Source: Coturnix japonica | Lineage: Eukaryota; Chordata; Aves; Galliformes; Phasianidae | Assembly: GCF_001577835.2 (NCBI RefSeq) | Contig: NC_029541.1 | Location: 3,653,141-3,717,140 of the forward strand | DNA length: 64,000 bases | Reading direction: 5' to 3' | Shown here: piece by piece, positions 24,615-37,705 of the stretch | How positions within the stretch are numbered: position 1 is the stretch's first letter | Layout of the letters: each line of letters starts with the position of its first letter | Notes under the pieces: generated by a model | What the model saw: only the letters and a program-made list of their open reading frames with translations | Database searches by the model: none | What the model was told of the DNA's origin: nothing | Made by a program: the position numbers and the translations under genes

Positions 24615-27092
24615 GCAGCTCAACACGGTTAGTTTATTGCAACAGGAACCAGTTATGGTAACTACAATAGACACAGCACTTACGAAAAAAAATACAATTG
24701 GTTTTCCAGTATTACAAGCTCAGTACAATAAAGACCTTTTGTACAAAAATACTGTTGGCTTTTATAAAGTTACTCTACAGTATGAAATACCCTGGCCTTT
24801 TTTTTGTTTATTTCCTGTGAGATTTGGAGCTGGCTGACAACGATGGAGAACTACAACAGCCAGGAGAGGTGCAGGGCAGAGCAGTCAGCACCCTGAGTGA
24901 GGCCACCATGGGCACCAGGCACCTCCCCATAGGGCTGATAGGGAGCTGCTGGGTTCCCTCCTGGCAGCACCAGGCCTGCAGACATTCACAGCAGCACAGA
25001 CAGCACCAGAGGCTGCAGCAGGGCTTGGGAGCCCCTTCATCACAGCCCTGCCCACAGAGCAGACAAAGAAGCGGCCCCCACTGGGCAATAAAGAACCTTA
25101 CGGCTTTCATAGGCATCCTGCTAAAAAGAGAGGAAAGCTGTCTCTAAAAACACAGTGCATAGGAACACCTGGCAGTTGTCATCTTGCAGCTAGAGAGATT
25201 GAAAGAGGCACAAAACACACTTTATCCCTTGCTGGAACCACAGCAGCTTCCAACCCAAGCAGGGCACACCATACTAGCAGCAGCTCTAGGCAGCTGGAAA
25301 AGCAGGCAGGAACTCGGTTGCTCCCCAAGGCTGCGTTTTCCTGACATGCAAAGACTGCGAGTGAAGCAGTAAGACACGCACACACATGCACTCCTACACA
25401 CCCCATGTCGGGCACCATGTCAACCTTGGCCAGACCCATGGGAAAAGGCTCTGTCTCCTGCAGGCAGGAGTTCCAGGCCAAGGAGCTTCTTGCTGCAGGA
25501 AGAGATCAAGAGATCTGCTCAGCCATCCTCAAAGGGAAGCACCAAGTTTCTTTGCTGCCTCTCACAACACAAGAGCCTGCTAAGGAACTACCCTGCACCA
25601 TACCTGACCTCTATGCCTGCTGCTTTAAGTTTAACTTGTCTCCCCAGAACCAGCCCAAAAGAACCACCCTGTGGCACGTTTCTGGAACATGCTGTCAGCG
25701 TGAAAGAAATGTTAAAGATTAAAGGGGATAATTATTAAAAAAGAAGTTTATTTCAAAACATACTCGGCCTCTCACAGGTTAACGGGTACTAGGAACTGAG
25801 AGCTATTAACCTGTCCCACGTACACTGAGATATTTTCCAACACTAACAGATAAAAAATAAATACTTAACAAATTCTTTCCTCCCCTTTACATGTCCTAGA
25901 TGAGAGCAGTAAGGCATCCATCACCTTAAGATCTTAAGTTGAACAGAAGCATGTAAAGGAGGTTTTTCTAAGAGATAAAAAGAGGAAAATTCTAAGAGAT
26001 AAAAACAGGAAAAGCAGAATGCCTGTCTCAGGGATGCATCTACAACAGTCTGGTCCATCTGGCCCCTTCGGTCTGTGAAGCATTAAGCACCCAAACCTTG
26101 GCTGGATAGGGATGTTGGGCTGGTGCCTTTCAGGTAGAAGCCTGTCCTTGGATCTGCTGTGGAAAGGCCAAGGGATGCCACCCACCCCCAAACCCCACTG
26201 TGGTGCCAGCTGAGCTCCACTCATACACATTTCATATTACATCTTATTACACTGAGAAGAGTCTCTGCCTCAGCAGTGCCAGGTTCCCCACCCGTGGGCA
26301 CAGACCCCAGCACTTGGGTTGTGCCTTGCTGGGAGGGGGGGGAGGACTGATGCAGCCCAGAGGGGTCTGCTCAGGCCCAGAGTGGGCGACCGCACAGGAG
26401 ATGCTGCCTGACATGAACTGCAGCCATCCATTTCCAACCTGTTTATCCCATGAGAACCAAACTACAAAAAAAAAACAAACGGATTTTAAAGAACTACAGT
26501 AGCTAAAAGTTTTCAAAACATGCCTGAAGACCATCTAACAGAGCCAGGAGGCACCTGGCATGGAAGCTAAAAGACCCACTGCCCCCATGCCCAGTGCCTG
26601 CAGTAAGAAGCGTGTGAAGCAGGATTCATCCGGGGCTCAGCCCTGACATCTATCGTGCGCCAACAAACCCAGTATCCCACTTTTTATGGCTTTTTATCAA
26701 CAGAACTCCCAAAGAAACACACACAAACGCACACACATCATACCCCAAGCAGAATACAGAGCTAAAGCACGGCTTAGAGTAGAGTTAAGGCTCATTGAGA
26801 TTCAGCTAGATTTTAAGACTGTAAGGCACATATTAGTACAATCATGTTACTGTTAAAAAGCCAGAATATAAAAAGTCATCCCTTCCCCACCCCCACCCCA
26901 AACATGCGAGGATACGGCGCATGTAGCTCTGTTACCTTTGTTGAACACAGATGGAAAGACAGTTCAGAGCCTGGTTAAAAAATGAACACCTGGTTTAAAC
27001 ACTTCTCACAGCCGCCCAACACAAGCATTTCCCCAGGCACTGCTTCAGGACAGCGGAGCTTCCCCTGACCCATTGGGATTAAAACCAGTCCC
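24615..27092 (-). other. SLC16A1: SLC16A1 3' untranslated region (about 2.5 kb)
   Basis: From the TGA at 27,093 to the last plausible poly(A) signal at 24,633-24,638. No intron signal seen. The distal 250 bases are AT-rich and look conserved. A UAUUUAUU AU-rich element occurs at 25,856-25,863 (minus). A direct duplication of about 24 bp (ctaagagataaaaa core) sits at 25,965-26,010. A further AATAAA at 25,747-25,752 could give a shorter 3'UTR. Confidence 0.75.
24633..24638 (-). terminator. SLC16A1: SLC16A1 distal poly(A) signal AATAAA
   Basis: Canonical AATAAA on the minus strand, followed within 30 nt by a GT-rich stretch (GTGTTGAGCTGCGGTGTGG) that would serve as the downstream element. Cleavage is expected near 24,615. 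Beyond it the sequence loses its conserved 3'UTR texture. AATAAA at 24,807-24,812 is an alternative just upstream. Confidence 0.65.
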
Positions 27093-27373
27093 TCACATGT
27101 GGCTTTCTTCCTCTTTGCCACCATCTTCTGTGCTCTTCTGAGGCAAGGTTGCCACATCGTTGTTTGCTTCTTTCTGTTTCTCAGCCTCATCAATGTTGGT
27201 CTCCTCTTCTTTCCCTTCATTCTTCGCCTTCTCCGCCGCTGCTTTCTCCTCCTTTGCCAACAGGCGGTAGTTGATGCCCATCCCAATGAAGAGGTAGATC
27301 CCAGCGACGACGAGGACGACCCCACAGGCTATGTACGTGTACTTGTAGTCACCATACATGTCATTGAGCTTAC
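27093..27373 (-). CDS. SLC16A1: SLC16A1 exon 5, coding part (residues 410-502, stop)
   Basis: Begins after cccttcag with a split Gly codon and reads [17 protein letters not shown], then helix 12 ([18 protein letters not shown]) and a charged cytoplasmic tail ([10 protein letters not shown]... ending GGKEEESHM). The TGA stop is at 27,093-27,095. The tail is alanine/glutamate-rich and diverges from human in its middle while the ends are conserved, as is usual for MCT1 orthologues. Confidence 0.95.
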
Positions 27374-30300
27374 CTGAAGGGACAGAGAGGGGACAGCTTA
27401 GCAAGACTACCTCCAGCACTGCCTAGGAACTGCTTGGGGTTTAAGAAGCCACTGCCTTTGCTTCAGGTCTATCCCTTCTAGTCCCCCAGATTATGCCAGG
27501 GCTCAGCCCACCTCCCATTCCCCCCAGACATCACAGTAGGTCCAGGGCTGCCACTGCCCCTCCCTCACCTCCACCCAGGCTCAGAGCCCCATAGAAATGG
27601 ACAACAATGTCCACAGATAGGACCCATAGCCCCACAGCAAGGCCAGACAGGGAGAAGCAGCACACAGAGGTATCCTTACCAAGCACGGGTGGTCCCAGAA
27701 GCACAGGGCAGCACTCCACAATGGTCACAAGGCCAACGGCACTAGAGAACCTCTCCGCTCCCACCAGGTCCATCAGGGTTTCAAACAACACCGAACTAAG
27801 CCAGCCAAAGTTAAAGCCAAAGAGACCAGCATAAATGCAGAACCCAGCATAGGAGGTGGACAGGAGGGGGGCTAAGAAGTGGCACACCCCATTGCCAATT
27901 ATAGAGACGGCAAAGAAATACTGGACTCTTGGTCGGACCCACTTGGTGTTTGCCACCAGCCCCATGGAAGGTCTGGCTACCATGTCTACAAAGGCCAGGA
28001 TGGACAGTAAGAAGGCTGCAGACTCGCTGGCAATCTTCTTGCTCTTTCCGTAATTGCTGAGGAAGACCAAGGGAGCGAACAGCCCGAAGAACATGATCAC
28101 ATTGCCTGAGAGATAGAGCAGGAAGCCTCTGTGTGTGAAGAGGGACAGGTCCAAAAACTTGTTGATCGTCTGGAAAACCGAGTTCTTCTGTTTCTTTGTC
28201 TTCCCACCAATGAGGTCTGTGCTAGTATCACCATCACCTTTTTTCACTGCTTTCCCAGCTTCCTGCAATGCCTCTTTATTGGGCTCTTTTTTCATCTGGT
28301 CTGGCTTGGGACCAATCGGCCGCATGAGGGACCCAGCAACGCAGCAGTTCAGCAGGAGACCACCGAGGATGAGGAAGCTCCCACGCCAGCCAAACATGCC
28401 AAAGAAGAGCTGGTTCACAGGGGCCAAGGTTGACAGGAACACGGGGCTGCCAGCCATAGCCAGTCCATTGGCCAGGGGACGCCTCTTATAGAAATACTTG
28501 CCAATCATGGTTAAGGCAGGGTTCAGGTTAAAGGCAAGTCCAAGGCCTGAAGAGGAGAAATGAAAACATGTAGACATCCCTACAAGCCAGCAGTGATGAC
28601 AGAGAGGCTGACTAAGAGGAACAAGAGATCACGGCTTCAGTTCTTTGTGTTAAATAGTACCACTTCAGCCGTATTAACCTTCAGCCTGTATGAGCAATAC
28701 TCAGCATCTCAGCACCCACTGTGCAGGTAACTGGGAGGACAAGCCATGTACAAGAGCTAGGAGAACTAAAAAGATAAAACTGCCATGACCCCTGACAGAC
28801 CTTACATCGACTAGTGCGGCATAACCCAAACCTGAGACAGGAATAATGGGAAGCTTTCTATTTTAAGTAGGCAAATGAGTGCCTGTGCACTTACATTCCT
28901 TCTGCATTGCATCACCAGGGCCATCCTCTTACTAGAATACGTAAAGGGAATTGGGACTTACGCAAATTCATAGTAAGTATTTCCTAAGAATTACTAGACA
29001 GAAGCTGCTCCTCTGAGAAAGGCTTCTCCATAGCAATCCCATTAGAGCACAGCTGGGACTTACCTCCTACGACCCCCACACAGAAGTAGAGCTCCTCCAC
29101 CGTGTTGCAGAAAGAGGCTGCAATAAAACCACATCCCGAGAGGCACCCACCCAAGATCATGATGGGCCGGCTGCCGTACTTATTCACCAGGATGCTGCTG
29201 ATGGGACCTGGAGAGTCAAAGGAGACATGCCCAGAGGTGAGTTACTGTCATGGTTTCTTCCCTGGGCAAGCAGCCTTCCATGGGCTATGCAGGGACACGT
29301 AAGGCATCCAGCTGCCCAACAGCTTCCCAGGGCAAAGGCCCTGCCCCATGCTCTGCAGCCACCTTGGGCCCAGGGGCTGAGCAAAGCATAACATGGTGAT
29401 AGCTTGCATCCAACATGTTTTTGATGGAGGACAAGGCCATGAAGCAGCAGCTTTGATGGGTGCTGGGCAAAGTGCACCAAGGGCTTGCAGAAGGGAAGGC
29501 CCCTGCACAGTGCCAGGGAGACTGAGGCAAAGTTTTCACTGCTACCCCCTGAGGCAGGAGCAGCCCAATCACTCCACACACCGCCTTTTAAGTGCTTCAT
29601 TATCAGGAGCTTTAATCCAAAGCAAACAGTGATTAGATACTGCAAAGCATGCTCTACAGATACTAAAATGTATTTAAATAAACTGAATGAACATCCATTG
29701 AATATTAACAGACCTAGTTTTGCCATTAACAGATAGCAAGGTTGTCAACATGTTATTCATGGGTCCTCAGACACTACTTGACCTTTCTGCCTAGTTTAAA
29801 CAAAGCCCAGGGAACGTTTGGGAAGCCCAGCTGCTACTGCAGCAGCTGCAGTGGAAGAGGCTGCACTCCACCAGGCTGGAGGGATGCATCTGCCTGTGTG
29901 CAGGTAACAGCAAGTGATGCAAAACCAGTGAGCTGCTGGATCTGATGGGCATTGTTCAGTATGAGCAGCTGGCAGCATCAGCATGAGGCACAGGACAAGA
30001 GAGTCTTTAGGATTAGAAGCAAAAGTCACCCCAAGTCCAAGGAGCAGCAGGCATCACAGGTTCCGGGGCATGCAGAGGGACTGTTCTCAGTGCATTAGGA
30101 AAAAGGAATGGCCCAGATCAAGCCTCATTAAGGCAGCTACACTGTTTACAAGCTTGTTATAACATTGGAGCAGGGAGATGTGCCCATTGCCTTGCTCACT
30201 AAGCAAGGACAAAGCAGAGCCTGTTCCCCAAAAGGAAAAGCCTCATGCCCAGCCAGGCCGCTAACGTCAGCTCCTTTTGATGCACAAATGCAAATAAGAC

Positions 30301-31450
30301 CAGGCACCCTGCCAGCTCGGGATGGCAGCAGTACAAGCTCTGATTCGCCTCTGAAGTACATACAACAACAGGGTCCCAATAAGAACTTCTTTCAGCCAGG
30401 CTACCCGGTGCAAAACTGCATGTGCAGGCTGGCACAAGGCACCAGGGCTTAGGGACAGGAGATGCAAGGACTTGGAACACACCAAGTGTGTTCCAAGGAG
30501 CACAGTCTGCTTGCCACTTGCTGGTGTAAAAACAAGCATAAAACGCACAGCTTGGGGATCGAGAGACTCCAAGCAGTTTCTGAAGCACGGGAGAGGGGAG
30601 CTGTTTCACTTTAAGTAGTTGGCTTTATTCTGCTTGTGTTTCTGATCACCCAGCGCGTGCTGCCATCTCCAAACAGCACAAGCTGTCTGAGGCACTGCTC
30701 AGCACCAATGGGGAAGAGCAGACTACATCCGTTTTCAGCGCACTCTAGAACATGTTTCAGCAGTCAGAGCTGACCAGAAAAGGGAACAGATTCTGGTAGG
30801 CAGCCAGTGCTTGCTGGATTCCAACATTCAGCAACCTGAACCAGGAGAAGACCCCATAACAGGGCTTCTGGGCTCAGCACAGCTACTCTCCTCATCCCCT
30901 GGCAGGTGCTAAGGGCAGACAGATCTTCAGCCACAAATTGTTCCAAGAACAAGGGCAGAATTACACAAGTTGTAATACCCCGGAAAGAATTTACCTACAG
31001 CTTTGCTGAGGAGGACAGATTAACCCAGCTTTTGCATTCTGGGCACTGAAAAGAACTTTAAGCAATCTACTCCAAGCAAGCTTGCTAAAGAAATTTCGCT
31101 CTCACGTAACAAGAGAATCCTAACTTTGCTAAAAGCTGTAATGACAACAGTCAAAACAAGATACAATTAATGAGGCTCAGCATTACTTACTCCAATACAA
31201 GAGCACATGCAATGCTGTCCTCAGTTCTCTTACCTCCTCCGTATGTAACAGCCAGCATGATGGAGGAGATCCATGAGACTTTGCTGCTAGATGCGTTGAA
31301 GATGACCTCAATCTCTTTGAAGAACACGGTGATGGATTTGGGGCAGGCATAGGAAAATCCAATGGAGATGACGGCTCCGAAGACCACAGCCCATCCCCAG
31401 CCTCCTTCAGGAGGGGTGTATCCTACAGGGCCTCCTAAGGCCACTGGCAT
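27093..31450 (-). CDS. SLC16A1: Monocarboxylate transporter 1 (MCT1), spliced CDS of 4 exons
   Basis: The joined exons (31450-31234, 29207-29064, 28546-27680, 27373-27093) give 1,509 nt, or 502 residues plus stop; human MCT1 has 500. MCT1 is a plasma-membrane, 12-helix major-facilitator protein that moves lactate, pyruvate and ketone bodies together with a proton and needs basigin (CD147) as partner. Both family signatures are present: EGGWGW at residues 15-20 in helix 1 and [16 protein letters not shown] at 139-154. Lys38 and the Asp308/Arg312 pair in FVDMVAR match the human substrate/proton residues K38, D302 and R306. The basic, divergent stretch at about 200-245 is the loop between helices 6 and 7. 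The acidic C-terminal tail ends in EEESHM. The start is MPVALGG: the only in-frame upstream alternative in the exon is a TTG, and this ATG aligns with the human start. No damage seen. Confidence 0.97.
27680..28546 (-). CDS. SLC16A1: SLC16A1 exon 4 (residues 121-410)
   Basis: The 867-nt main exon covers helices 4-11. It contains the second MCT signature ([16 protein letters not shown]), the cytoplasmic 6/7 loop rich in Lys and Glu, and [12 protein letters not shown] with the essential Asp/Arg pair. It also carries [20 protein letters not shown] and [14 protein letters not shown]. Acceptor cctcttcag|GC, donor CTTG|gtaagg. Confidence 0.97.
29064..29207 (-). CDS. SLC16A1: SLC16A1 exon 3 (residues 73-121)
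   Basis: 144 nt encoding [16 protein letters not shown], the rest of helix 2 through helix 4, including the [18 protein letters not shown] segment shared with human MCT1. Acceptor tctccag|GT, donor GGAG|gtaagt, both phase 1. Confidence 0.95.
31234..31450 (-). CDS. SLC16A1: SLC16A1 exon 2, coding part (residues 1-73)
   Basis: Encodes the N-terminus, helix 1 with the EGGWGW signature and Lys38, and the start of helix 2 ([10 protein letters not shown]). The exon itself begins at about 31,491 after a pyrimidine-rich acceptor (tttgcag), leaving 41 nt of 5'UTR in it. The donor reads GGAG|gtaaga at 31,234, splitting a Gly codon (phase 1). Confidence 0.95.
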
Positions 31451-31491
31451 CTTGAATGAGGCTGGCAATGGATCAGTTGAGGCTCAAAGAT

Positions 31492-34400
31492 CTGCAAAGG
31501 ACAAAGTATCATCTCAGCTGAGCACACAGTGCTGTAACCTCGCTCCCCTGCTATGCAGGGCCCTATCCACAAGGTCAGCATGATGCCCAACAACCCCAGT
31601 GCAACCAAGGAAGCTGGCAGCCACACATGTACCCCAGCTCCCTCCAGGAAGGCTGTTCCTAGAGGGGAGAACCCAGGTTTGCAGGCAGGCCTTGGAAAGC
31701 CATTTTAAAAATCAAACACACAGATCATGCAGGTTGGTGAGGGCCAGATGTGCTGAGGCTCCTGCAGCCCACAGACGGGCAGGAAAACCTGGGAAACCCT
31801 GAAATAGGGAATCAGTAAGAAGGAAAGGGACTCCTGAAGTTGTATAGAGCAACCAGCACATGCAACAGGGCTGCCCAGAGCAGGGCAGCACCGCCATGTT
31901 CTTAAATACACACCCACCAGATAAAACTATGTGCACAAGCCAGGACTTTCTGCAAAGTAAAGGCAGGCAGGTGTCAAGACAGCACACCCATTAGTCCTGC
32001 AGTCCCCGAAGGTCACAGGCTGCAGCTAAACTGAGCTGTGAGCAACAACAGTGGGATGCTGCCAGGACACTGTCCTCCCCTGGGGCAGGGAGGGGGAGGT
32101 TCTCTTGTTCTCCCAGGACACCCCCACAGTCACTGTGCATCCCAGCACTGCTAAACTCCTCTTCTGATACCAAAAAGGCCATTCCCAGCACAAGGGAAAG
32201 CAGCTGGGACAGTGCTGCTCATGCACCCCCAGCACCACAGCTCCTGTGCTCCCTGCACAGCTGGCACAAACCTTGAAGCTGCAATTACTGGAAAAAACAA
32301 GGCTGCTTCAGACAGCAGCACAATCCATCCCACGGAGGAAACACAACCAGATCAGCCACTCTCATGGGTTTCACTGTATGCAAAACAACAGTAAATGCCT
32401 CAGCCACTGAAGCTCCTGCAGATTTCACCTGAAAACATAATGGAGCACCAGACATTCCTTCAGAGCTCCTATAACACAGCAACAGCTCCAGGTTGCAGCA
32501 CACTGACTGGCACAGAGGTGTGATGTGCCCTATTTATAGCACACATCCGCTCGGGCTCACTGCGATTACCATCGCATCCACGGCCACTCTCATGCCAGCA
32601 TCTACCTGGCACGTTTTGCCGTGCTCTTGGCAGCCAGCTCCTTCCTACAGGTGCCCAGATCACTTTCACCTCTTAGCACAGGCCAGGCCCCATGTGGCCC
32701 TGCAGCTCCATCTGCCAAGCAGCAGACCTGGGCTGGTGGGCAGGAGGAGGCAGCCAACCCTGCACCCGAGACTGCCCTAAGCCTTTAAGACTGGTTTAGC
32801 CTGGCCCAAGCATGGATCTTCTTGGCTGTAAATTCACCCACACTCCGGCCAGCACAGCACATGACTATCATGAGCACGTGGGCTCCTCCATACACAGGAA
32901 TCATTCATAGGATGCTCCTATAAGCCACCACCATCAACTCAACTCGCATGGACAGCACAGCCAAGCCCTGCTCAGCTCACCCCAAGCAGCCACCACACAC
33001 TCTACCCTCTGGCTATGCAGGCAAGTTACACACTGCTGCTCAGGTAGCATCCTTCCATAAAAGGACTTTTTGAAGAGCAAGACAATCTCTCTTGTAGTGC
33101 CAATGCAAAGCGAAACACCTTGGGCTGAAGTTGGAGACCATTAAGCAAGATCCCCAAAGTTTGATGCCAGAGGGTTTACACGAGCTCTGCATGTCAGAGC
33201 ATTTTGCCCTGACTCATTGCAAACCCTCATTAAGGAAGGCCAGTTTTAAAATACCTCTTCTATCAAAGGGAGGCTTCAAATAGGAGAGAAAAAGCACACG
33301 CGAGGCAGCCGGTCCAAAGGGAAAGCTTCCCTCCCCTCTGCAAAAGAAAATACATAAAGTAAATGAACAGTTATGACATTTACAGTTCTGTTTTGGAAGA
33401 GCAGCAACACGTTAGATGTGTTTGGAAATCATATTCATAGCTGCCAGGCAGCCAGCTACGGTTTGCCCTATTAGGAAACAAAGCAACCATACTTGCAGTA
33501 ATTAAGACTGATGAGACCAAGTAATGACTGCAAGTATCACATCTGCTAGCCTGTAAAGTCTTGACAAACCTGCAGGAACAGGTAGCCCACAGCAAGCCCT
33601 CACCCTGCATAGCAATGGCAGGAGCAGAATGCAATCCAGGCTGCAGCAAATGGGAACAGACCCTGGACAAGACCACGGTCCTTCCCCTCTCCCAGGTCCT
33701 ATGAGCTGCTATTGTGGTCTCTTCTTTGGAAGTGCCTGGATTAGGAAGATTTTAAAGACTTCTACTTATATAACCCAGCAAATCGCTGTGCTTTTTCAAG
33801 CCCCAGATTGGCAGGATTCCGGAGGAGAGAGACAGAGGCTCACATTTATGAGGCACTGCAAATGCTGCTAAATATTTCTGGGGCAATCCCTTCACAAAGG
33901 TAACCTCACAGTGCTCTTTTTCAAGGCAGAAGGAGTTTCCCCCCCTGCAGGCAGCATCCCAGCCCTGCAGACCCCTGACTAACCCCTCACATCCATCCCT
34001 CCCACTCAGCTTTTTACTGCACCATGCACATGTTCCTATCACACTCACTGTCTCAGGTGCTTTTAAAGCCTTTCCCACATGGCAGGGACATGCAGCACCC
34101 AGGACACAACCCCAAGCACCCCTCAGTTCCTCACTCCAAGCTGCAGGCTTATACTTATTGCTGGGGAGATGGAGCTGCCAACAACTGCAAGCTGGGGAGA
34201 GCAAGTAACACCTCACAGCTTCAAATCAAGACATTTTCTGGCCAGAGGAAAGATCAAATAGAGATTGTTATGAACTAATGAGACGCTGCTCCCACTGGTT
34301 TTAAGCACATTGACAGAATTAAGCATGGGGCTGTAATTCCAACAAGTGCCCCTAGCTGGGGTTTTAACCTGGCTGTGCATGGCATACGTGACGACCCAGC

Positions 34401-37400
34401 ATTTGCAGGGACTCTGCACTAAAACAATACTCAATTGAGGTCCTGCTCAGCCAAAGCATTTGTTCCCAGGGTGATGCGAGGTCAGTAGCACATAAAGTTT
34501 GCCCAAGGACAGCAGCCCGTGCAGATGAGCTCAAGGCTCCTCCACCAGCCACGGCACAGCCTGCTCAGCACCCCTCCTCTGCCCAAGGATGGCCAGCAGA
34601 GCCCCAGACATGCTGCAGTCTGCCGGCCTGGCGAGCAGACAAGCAGATGCCAGAAGGCATATATATGGCTTTTTTGTGCTTCTCAGAGGTGCCAGTGGCT
34701 GCTCAATTCACCTTTTGCTCAGCGCTGGATCCCACAGCAGGGCAAGCCCCAGCCTGCAGTGCAGGATCAGAGTGCACAGCAGCCCACTCAGCAGCAGCCA
34801 ACACCTCAGCAGGGCTGCAGGCTCTGCTTGAGCATCACCCACTACAAACAGCGGCTGAGGACAGAGATTGTAGGGATCTGAAGATAATCTCCCACCCAGC
34901 AGCCACCACACCTGGCTTGCAGGTTGCACTGCTGTGCATTGACCCCATCCAGGCAGCTCCTCACTGCCCGCAGCCACCAGCGCTGCCCTCCTGCCTGCAG
35001 GGAGCTGATACAACAGGACTCCGAGATTGTTTATCAGAAGCACAAAGCAGCACTGGAAGGAAAAACCAAAACAAACAAGAAAGCAGGTACCAATTTCTCC
35101 TACCAAAACAGGTCTATTACAAGCACCCACTCCAGGCTGCTGTCTCCAGCTATTACCACCAATGATCTCAGCCTGTCTGAGCAAGGACCAGGAGCCTTAC
35201 TAGTATAAGAAAGCACGAAGCAAGCTTAAGCAAGCAACCAGAAGGATCAAGGGGAAAAAAAAGCCCTGGCTGATCTTTTCTTTTTTACATTACATGCTGG
35301 CAATGGCCATGACTCAAGCAGAGCTCTTCCAGATCCCTTTGACCCACAGCTCTAGGGTGGTAGTAAAGGCCCTATGACACAGCTCCCACTGGGCTCTCCA
35401 TGCACAGCACAGCCCCCAGCAGCCACCCAACCCCATCCCAGATGGGCTGATGCTCTCAGCATCCCCTCATGCAGGTTTCAGTCTCAGGTCCCCAAGCACA
35501 GACACTTCCATAGGAGCAGAGATGTTTCTCTCCAACCTCAGCATTGCAGCACTCAGGAATGCCTCAGAGACGATCTGCACCTTGCCAAGAAATCCTCAGA
35601 ATGAGAAAAATGTGGTACCGAGCAGCACCAACATTCTTTCATTAGACATCAATACGCACAGCCAAGGTAAGGACACAGCCACACCAGGTTTCACTGTGTG
35701 GGGCTGCAAAACCTCAGAGCCCCACAGCTGTTTCAGTCAAAACAACCACCCCTCTCTACCCTGAGGGCAGCAGCTCCTCCTTTGTTCTCAGCCACATCCA
35801 TCTCATCCCTTTTTAAAGCCTCCCCAGCACAGAGGAGGCAGATGGAGATTACCTGACACCACCTACAGGACTGTGGTTTTGGGAACCAACTGCAGCCCCA
35901 CATCAACTTTCTTTGGCTGCAGCACAATTATATCGCAGCAGCTTGAATGGAGCATTTCAAAAATGAGTCATTCAGACAATAATGGCAAGAGGCTCCTGCT
36001 TTCTTCATCAGAAAGGTTGCTATTATGGGCTTATTCCACCGAAGGAAGTGGGAGAAGCAATAAAACTACAACATTAACACCGAGGTGCTTAGACACAACT
36101 TGCCTCCCTTAGGCTACGTGCAACTTTTCAACTCCTCATGAAGGATGTATGGAATGGAATCACGCAAGCATCCAGCCCTGTATAAAGTCTATTTTCCACC
36201 TTCGCTGCCAGATACATCAAGGCAAGTGAGAGAGCAGAGAGAACTGATGCACCAATGGCATCTTTTGATTAAGAACCACCTCCTGATGGGCACAGAGGTG
36301 GCAATGCTCTCGGAGGGCAGGACAGGATGCAACCCCAGCTGTAACACTGCAGGGAAGCTCACAGCACCACATCTGGATGTAGATGGAAGATTCACCACGA
36401 AGTGAAGATGGAGAAGGCTCCGAGGTCAGCACACAGTGTATGGGGAGCTCCTGAGTCCCGGCAGTGGCATTTTTCAGCCTTTCTCTTCTTCATAACCAGA
36501 AAAAGCCTGGAGCAGAGGCATCCAAACAACAGCCCACACCAAGTCAGCTCACTTAGCATGAGAAAGGGATGCCTGTGCACCACAGAATGGCTTCAGGCAC
36601 ACAGAAAAAACAAGAAAACAAACCCCATTACATTCCAGGTGCCTTGGGATGGATCTAAAAGGCTCCTCTGACACAAAAGGCCAAGAAAAATGAGTAAGCC
36701 CAGTGCAGGCCGCACCTATAGGGCAGCTGGGTGCCCCATAGATGTAACTCTGCTTATTCACAGCATTCACCTCCCGCTCCCCACGCGGCCCCCGGGGCCT
36801 CAACTCCTTTTCCTTATCATCCACCCATAACTCGGTTAATGGCCTCGCATCCATCCCCGCTATCTGCAGCGCACAAGGCAGAGCGGATTTACCCACCCTG
36901 TATTCAGCGACCACAAACATAACCGACGTATCGCCCACCCCGGGGCCGCACCATCCAACGGCTGCAGCCGCGGCACAAAAGGGCCCCGAGCGCTCCGCAC
37001 CCACCTTTGTTTCGTTCTGCTCTCACCATGGAGCACTTGGGCTCCAGAACCGACGACGCGGACCCCCCCCCATCCCTCCCCCATCCCCAGGAGCACCTCG
37101 CGGGGCGCTGGAGGCCATCAACCTCCCGTCTCTCCTCCACGTGGGGGAAGAAGTAAAATTAAGGGCCCGGCCAACAAAACCGAGGCCTGAATTACCTCGA
37201 TGGGAAACGTGGGGCGACACAAAAGCAGCCACCTCCGACGGCACAGCGAACCGGGAGCGGACACACCGAGAGGTCTCGGACCACGACCGCTGTATGTGTG
37301 CGGCACACGGACACGCTGCCGAGGCTCCAGCAGCTCCCAATGCCGGCGAAAAGCGGAGGGGGATCCCAGCCCAGCCCACCCCCGGGCCCACCGGCCGCGG

Positions 37401-37705
37401 TTCAGCCTCGCATCCCCGCGGTGGGGCCGAGCCCCCAACGTTAAGCAGGCGATCAACGCCCACCGGTCACGTTCCCGTCCCAACGGCGGAGCTCGTGGCC
37501 AAACCGAACCGCAGCATTAAGGATCCCAGCACGAGGTCCCACCGCCTCCCCGCTCATCCTCCATCCCCGCTCATCCTCCATCCCCACCTCCAGCCACGTG
37601 GAGCCCCAAAACCTCCCGGGAAGGAAAAATCCCCCCCGGCCCGGCTCAAACCTCCATCCCTCCCCCCGTAACGCCACGTGGACCCAACGCAGAACCGGGC
37701 CCTAC
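31492..37705 (-). other. SLC16A1: SLC16A1 intron 1 (approximate)
   Basis: The 6.2-kb first intron. No repeat family was recognised in most of it. The sequence is a mix of GC-rich filler and moderately AT-rich stretches (for example 33,200-33,560 and 35,900-36,110). The part from about 36,770 upwards is CpG-rich and belongs to the promoter island. Frames of 120-172 codons at 34,519-35,184 overlap on both strands and are compositional. Confidence 0.6.

Larger units (their letters stand above)
27374..31233 (-). other. SLC16A1: SLC16A1 introns 2, 3 and 4
   Basis: Intron 2 is 29,208-31,233, intron 3 is 28,547-29,063 and intron 4 is 27,374-27,679, all GT-AG. I see no repeat family, RNA gene or open frame of note in them. 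The 180-codon minus-strand frame at 29,184-29,726 is a run of intron sequence into exon 3 and is not coding on its own. Confidence 0.8.

Noticed and set aside
29184-29726. 180-codon minus frame overlapping SLC16A1 exon 3
   Set aside because: Intron 2 sequence running into the exon in another reading; the acceptor at 29,207 and the conserved exon frame explain the region.
31187-31468. SLC16A1 start six codons upstream of MPVALGG
   Set aside because: The upstream codon is TTG in the 5'UTR part of exon 2; the ATG at 31,450 aligns with the mammalian start.
34519-35184. Frames of 120-172 codons in SLC16A1 intron 1
   Set aside because: Overlap on both strands, CAG/CTG-driven composition, inside an intron, no similarity recognised.
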